A DNA stretch of 8,549 bases from a bacterium (lineage in GTDB: Bacteria > Bacteroidota > Bacteroidia > Bacteroidales > Muribaculaceae), in assembly GCA_004559845.1 (NCBI GenBank), contig SFWW01000064.1:1-8549 (forward strand), written 5' to 3'. The notes beneath the pieces are model-generated. The model saw only the letters and a program-made list of their open reading frames with translations, was not told the DNA's origin and ran no database searches. Below, piece by piece: positions 5,351-8,549 of this stretch. Every line of letters begins with the position of its first letter. Position 1 is the first letter of the stretch. Made by a program: the position numbers and the translations under genes.

Positions 5351-5382
5351 CAAAGATATTCAACAAATTTCAAAAATGCAAA
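5351..5382 (-). promoter_or_regulatory. Promoter of the minus-strand small transcript
   Basis: On the minus strand TTTG (5382-5379), a 20-nt spacer and TATCTTTG (5358-5351) fit the consensus with the same spacing as the metX and tRNA promoters. The predicted start is near 5344. No annotated gene on that strand would use it, which is why the small transcript is proposed. Confidence 0.6.
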
Positions 5383-5712
5383 TATTCCATGCGTTTTTTT
5401 ATTTTCTTCAACAATCAGTAGCCGCTATTAATTATCCTTAACCTTAAAACGTAGCGGTTAAAAATCATTTCAGAATATACTGCTTGGAGGCTTCATTGCC
5501 GCGCTACACAATGTAGTGTTGGTGTTGCGGATTGCACACTGCCACGCCTATGCAAACGATGGAAAAAGAATTAAATAGCCTAATTGATTGTTCATAAGGT
5601 GCTGTGTATTAATAATGGTAATAAGCTAATTAATCACATTAGAAAATTCATGCAAAAACCGTGAGTTCACATTTTTTTAGGCTAATTTTTCTATCATATA
5701 GCAAAATTTTTG
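5383..5712. other. AT-rich spacer upstream of the glycosidase gene
   Basis: No gene is supported here. It contains an inverted repeat AGCCGCTA/TAGCGGTT (5420-5427 and 5452-5459, one G-T pair) whose loop carries CCTTAA twice in tandem, a more GC-rich patch near 5495-5555 with a small hairpin CTACA/TGTAG, and an inverted pair TAGCCTAA (5576-5583) and TTAGGCTA (5677-5684). None has a clear function. The GC-rich patch could be a dispersed repeat or gene debris. Confidence 0.3.
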
Positions 5713-5720
5713 TTATTTTG
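5713..5720 (+). promoter_or_regulatory. Likely -7 box of the glycosidase gene
   Basis: TTATTTTG, followed by C, is one base from TAnnTTTG and lies 72 nt before the ATG at 5793. The -33 region is weak, as would fit a regulated gene. Transcription near 5727 would exclude the in-frame upstream ATG at 5661 as a start. Confidence 0.4.
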
Positions 5721-5792
5721 CAGAAAAATATTGTTGAGCACGGAAAAAGGTCTTCTTGCAAGGCAACACCACCGCTCACACAACGATTCAAG

Positions 5793-8414
5793 ATGCAAAA
5801 ACTCATATACGCGATATTATCACTTTTTTTGCTGAGCATCAGCCTTGTGGGTTGCAAGCCGGCAATGAGCAACAAAGTGGTGGTGCAAAACTCCCACTTC
5901 ATCGTGGCAGCCGATTCGGTGACGGAAGGCGATTGGGTGGCAAGGGTGCTATCGCCCACACATATCGTGTCGAACTATGCCGCTACCGATACCGCCCTCC
6001 TGAGCGATAATGGCATTGTGTGCTTTCGATTGGCTTTCAACGGGCACGACAATGAACTCCCCCTCCACACCTTCCACTATGCCCCCATTGGGGTAGACAC
6101 CACTATCGTGGCATGCAAAGCGGGACCTCGACCATCCACTAAGGGAAAAACGAATGTGAGCGATTGGCATTTGAAGGTGGATTTGCGAAATGTGATGGCT
6201 GAATTAGAAACCAAAGGCGAATTTGCCACACCCACCGGCGACACCATCTATCGCGAAGAATTTAAAGGCGTGTGGGTGGCAGGCAATCTGCCGCCGCTGT
6301 CATGGAACTTTTTCAATTTGGAAAGCAATGCCCAACTCCAACTCCAAGAAACCGACACCGCCGGCATCTACGAATTGCACATCCCGTTTCAATTGCGTCC
6401 CGAACCTATTCACCACATTGGCGAATGGAAAATTGACCATATAAACACCCACTACCCCACCATCGCCACCCCAATGCCCATTGTGGATGCACTCTATAAT
6501 ATGAGTATCGACGACATTTCCAAAGGCATTGAGCACCACCAAGGCGTGGCACAATTTCCCAAGCGAGCCAACCACACCCGCATGAGTTATCCCATTCTGC
6601 TCTCGCTGGCTTACCTCAACCCGGAAGCATCGATGCAAACGCTGAAGAGCGCGGTGGAAAACGGCGTGATTTCGCACCGCCACAAACGCAGTGTGTGGCC
6701 CATCAACACCGACGACATTTCGTGGGCAATGGCGGCATGGGAAGTGTATGCCGTGACGGGCGACAAGCAATGGCTCAGGTGGGCATACGATGTGGTGAAG
6801 CGCACCATAGCAGAAGAATACGAAATTAATGGCGACATTCACACCGGATTGATTCATGGCGGCAACCAATTTGCCTTTGCACAAGGACAAATCTATCCGA
6901 CGTGGATGAATTATAAAGATATTTACGAAACCTCTTCGCTCTCCAACAATGTGCTCTATGAGCGAGCCTTTGAGATTCTGAACGATATGAGCGACGAGCT
7001 GGGTATCGACAGTTTTTATGGCGAAATGGCACAAGGGCTGAAAGATGCCATCAACCAAGCACTCTGGAACGAAAGCCAGCACCACTATTTCCAAGGAACC
7101 TACCTCTATGCAGCACCCCTACAATCGCCCATCATCGACAATTTTGCACAAGCCCTCGCCGTGCTATGGAATATTGCCACCGACGATAGAGCGGAAAATT
7201 TAATGATGTACACACCCGTCACCCACTATGGTGTGCCTGCCATTAGCCCGTATTATCAAACCGACGACCGCGTGAATTTGAGCGAAATCGTAACGCCCAT
7301 GGTGCAAGCCTTTTGGAATATGGCAGCCGCCAAAACCGAAAACGAGGCTATGCTGCGCTTAGGGCTCGGCGCCATGTATCGCGCACAAGCGCTGTTTTGC
7401 GCCAACAAAGGCGCCTTTTATGGCACCACCGGCATGCCCCTTGGCAATCATCAAGCCGACATGGCATCGGCAGCCGGCAATGTGGCGATGGTGTTTCGCA
7501 TATATGCGGGAATGACTTTTTTGCCCAATGGCATTGAATTCAACCCCTTTGTGCCCGTTTTCCTCGATGGCAAGAAAGAAATCAAAGGCTTTAAATACCG
7601 CGATGCCGTGCTCAATATCACCATAGAAGGCACCGGCAACAAAATCGAAAAGTTTATCATCGATGGAAAAGAAACCCACGACAATTTCATCAATGCCAAA
7701 CTCACCGGCACACACGCCATCACCATCAAAATGAGCCGCAGCATAAAAGCCGCCCAGCAGGTGACGATGATGGACCGCAATTTCACCGTGCCGCAAATGC
7801 CCATTGTGCAATGGAATAAGAGCTCTTGCCAATTGCTCAATTTCGACAAAAACCGCCATTATCGCGTGATGATTAACGGAAAATATCGCTACAGCATTCC
7901 CGACAGCACTTTCCGCATCCGCCAGGAGAAATCGAATTTCGCCGCAGTGGGCGTGATTGCCATCGGCAACCAAAGCCAAAGCTACCTTTCGCAACCGCAA
8001 TATGTGATGAAAGAATGCATAGAGATTCCTTTTAACACCGTGGCAAAAGGCGGAACGTCACTACGCAAGGTTGAGAAAGGAAAATCGGTGGTGGAAGTGA
8101 GCAGCATCAAAAATCAACAATTGGAGTTGGAGGTAACGGTGCCCGAGGGCGGCGACTACTTCATCGACATTCGCTACGCCAATGGCTACAATTCACCCTT
8201 CTGCCCCACCCTCACCATTAAAGCCAACACGCATCAGCAAGGCACCATCGTGCTCCCTTGCCGTGGCCACAATGAATGGCTCAACACCGGGTGGTCGAAC
8301 ATCATTAAAGCCGAACTCCTAAAAGGCAAAAACGCCATCACCGTGGAGCGCACAGCCAGCCACACCACCCTCACCCCGGTGCTCCTCCAATCCATCCGAA
8401 TCACAAAAAAATAA
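5793..8414 (+). CDS. Lipoprotein, (alpha/alpha)6-barrel glycosidase-like with C-terminal carbohydrate-binding-like domain
   Basis: The 873-aa protein is probably a cell-envelope glycoside hydrolase; family and substrate are not identified. It starts with a lipoprotein signal, a hydrophobic stretch to SLVGC with Cys21 as the lipidated residue. The next residues (KPAMSNK) lack the acidic run typical of surface export in this phylum, so a periplasm-facing anchor is inferred. Residues 22 to about 230 look like a beta-sandwich. The helical barrel spans about 230-575, with WPINTDDISWAMAAWEVY (302-319), HGGNQF (near 355), DIYETSSLSNNVLYERA (376-392) and NLSEIVTP (495-502), giving Asp and Glu candidates for catalysis. 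A beta-rich region follows LPNGIEFNPFVP (577-588). The last 130 residues, with DYFIDIRYANGYNSP and GWSNIIKAELLKGKNAITV, resemble a CBM35/CBM6-type sandwich. The start at 5793 is set by the signal peptide; an in-frame ATG at 5661 would precede the promoter. The gene stands alone. An MGH1/GH63-like or related six-hairpin family is most likely, at moderate confidence. Confidence 0.75.
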   Translation: MQKLIYAILSLFLLSISLVGCKPAMSNKVVVQNSHFIVAADSVTEGDWVARVLSPTHIVSNYAATDTALLSDNGIVCFRLAFNGHDNELPLHTFHYAPIGVDTTIVACKAGPRPSTKGKTNVSDWHLKVDLRNVMAELETKGEFATPTGDTIYREEFKGVWVAGNLPPLSWNFFNLESNAQLQLQETDTAGIYELHIPFQLRPEPIHHIGEWKIDHINTHYPTIATPMPIVDALYNMSIDDISKGIEHHQGVAQFPKRANHTRMSYPILLSLAYLNPEASMQTLKSAVENGVISHRHKRSVWPINTDDISWAMAAWEVYAVTGDKQWLRWAYDVVKRTIAEEYEINGDIHTGLIHGGNQFAFAQGQIYPTWMNYKDIYETSSLSNNVLYERAFEILNDMSDELGIDSFYGEMAQGLKDAINQALWNESQHHYFQGTYLYAAPLQSPIIDNFAQALAVLWNIATDDRAENLMMYTPVTHYGVPAISPYYQTDDRVNLSEIVTPMVQAFWNMAAAKTENEAMLRLGLGAMYRAQALFCANKGAFYGTTGMPLGNHQADMASAAGNVAMVFRIYAGMTFLPNGIEFNPFVPVFLDGKKEIKGFKYRDAVLNITIEGTGNKIEKFIIDGKETHDNFINAKLTGTHAITIKMSRSIKAAQQVTMMDRNFTVPQMPIVQWNKSSCQLLNFDKNRHYRVMINGKYRYSIPDSTFRIRQEKSNFAAVGVIAIGNQSQSYLSQPQYVMKECIEIPFNTVAKGGTSLRKVEKGKSVVEVSSIKNQQLELEVTVPEGGDYFIDIRYANGYNSPFCPTLTIKANTHQQGTIVLPCRGHNEWLNTGWSNIIKAELLKGKNAITVERTASHTTLTPVLLQSIRITKK

Positions 8415-8452
8415 CCCGGCACCCCCGAATTAGCCCGTGATAAGGAATCAAG

Positions 8453-8549
8453 TGTCTCGCCCTGAAAAAAGTTGACTCCTAAAAGAGCAAAAAGATGATA
8501 AAATTTCAGAGTCTGCCGAGACAGAAACGGCAAGAGATCCGCGACGAAG
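8453..8549 (+). mobile_element. Possible left end of an insertion sequence (truncated by window)
   Basis: From 8453 the sequence TGTCTCGCCCTGAAAAAAG, continuing GTTGAC, resembles the terminal inverted repeats of Bacteroidota insertion sequences, which often start with TG and carry a CCTGAAAAAAGTTGAC-like block. An ORF begins 42 nt inside this end. It lies 39 nt past the glycosidase stop, with no terminator between. The other end and target-site duplication are outside the window, so identity rests on resemblance only. Confidence 0.4.
8495..8549 (+). CDS. N-terminal fragment of an unknown ORF, perhaps a transposase
   Basis: An ORF opens at ATG 8495 and is still open at the window end after 18 codons, reading MIKFQSLPRQKRQEIRDE. 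It is basic and charged, as at the start of many DNA-binding transposase subunits. Its position just inside an IS-like end supports that reading. No consensus promoter precedes it closely. The fragment is too short to assign a family. Confidence 0.4.
   Translation, partial: MIKFQSLPRQKRQEIRDE

Noticed and set aside
5661..5792. 44-codon N-terminal extension of the glycosidase
   Set aside because: A lipoprotein signal peptide starts at ATG 5793, and the likely -7 box at 5713-5720 lies inside the extension.
6300..7094. 264-codon minus-strand open frame inside the glycosidase gene
   Set aside because: Shadow of the coding strand; no start signals, promoter or family motifs.
1..8549. CRISPR array, phage genes, toxin-antitoxin pair or defence system
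   Set aside because: No regularly spaced repeats, no recognisable phage or defence domains, and no paired small genes were seen.

Overview
The window looks like chromosomal DNA of a member of the Bacteroidota, most likely the order Bacteroidales. Three promoters share the phylum's non-E. coli layout exactly: TTTG, a 20-nt spacer, then TAnnTTTG. No gene start has a clear Shine-Dalgarno sequence. Coding regions are moderately GC-rich and the spacers very AT-rich. The homoserine dehydrogenase and MetX have features I associate with this phylum. A more precise taxon cannot be supported from the sequence.

Left part, minus strand (2-2299): a two-gene methionine/threonine unit, metX then hom, read from a clear promoter just upstream of metX. 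Next comes a spacer of about 400 bp (2300-2710) with three consecutive hairpins and no convincing gene. It ends in a long symmetric stem that probably terminates the tRNA-Arg(CCG) gene on the minus strand (2711-2782). Between the tRNA and ung, two divergent promoters overlap.

Middle, plus strand (2831-4857): ung (uracil-DNA glycosylase) overlaps by 7 nt with a GAF-domain free methionine-(R)-sulfoxide reductase, and a terminator follows. Then comes an Lrp/AsnC-type regulator with a repeat-rich upstream region that may be its own operator. Free methionine sulfoxide reduction and metX/hom both concern methionine supply, and Lrp-type proteins often sense amino acids. Any regulatory link among them here is inference.

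The spacer 4858-5792 (about 935 bp) has no ordinary gene but is not featureless. Its best signal is a complete small minus-strand transcription unit: a promoter with the same 20-nt spacing as those of metX and the tRNA, about 190 nt of transcript with a 22-codon ORF, and a strand-specific hairpin followed by nine Ts. It is the best candidate here for something undescribed. The same DNA on the plus strand has an isolated -7-like box and a broken reading frame that may be a gene remnant.

Right part, plus strand (5793-8549): one large gene for an 873-aa lipoprotein that appears to be an (alpha/alpha)6-barrel glycosidase with a C-terminal carbohydrate-binding-like beta-sandwich. No SusC/SusD pair or sensor is visible beside it. 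Past its stop the sequence resembles the left end of an insertion sequence, with the first 18 codons of an ORF running off the window.
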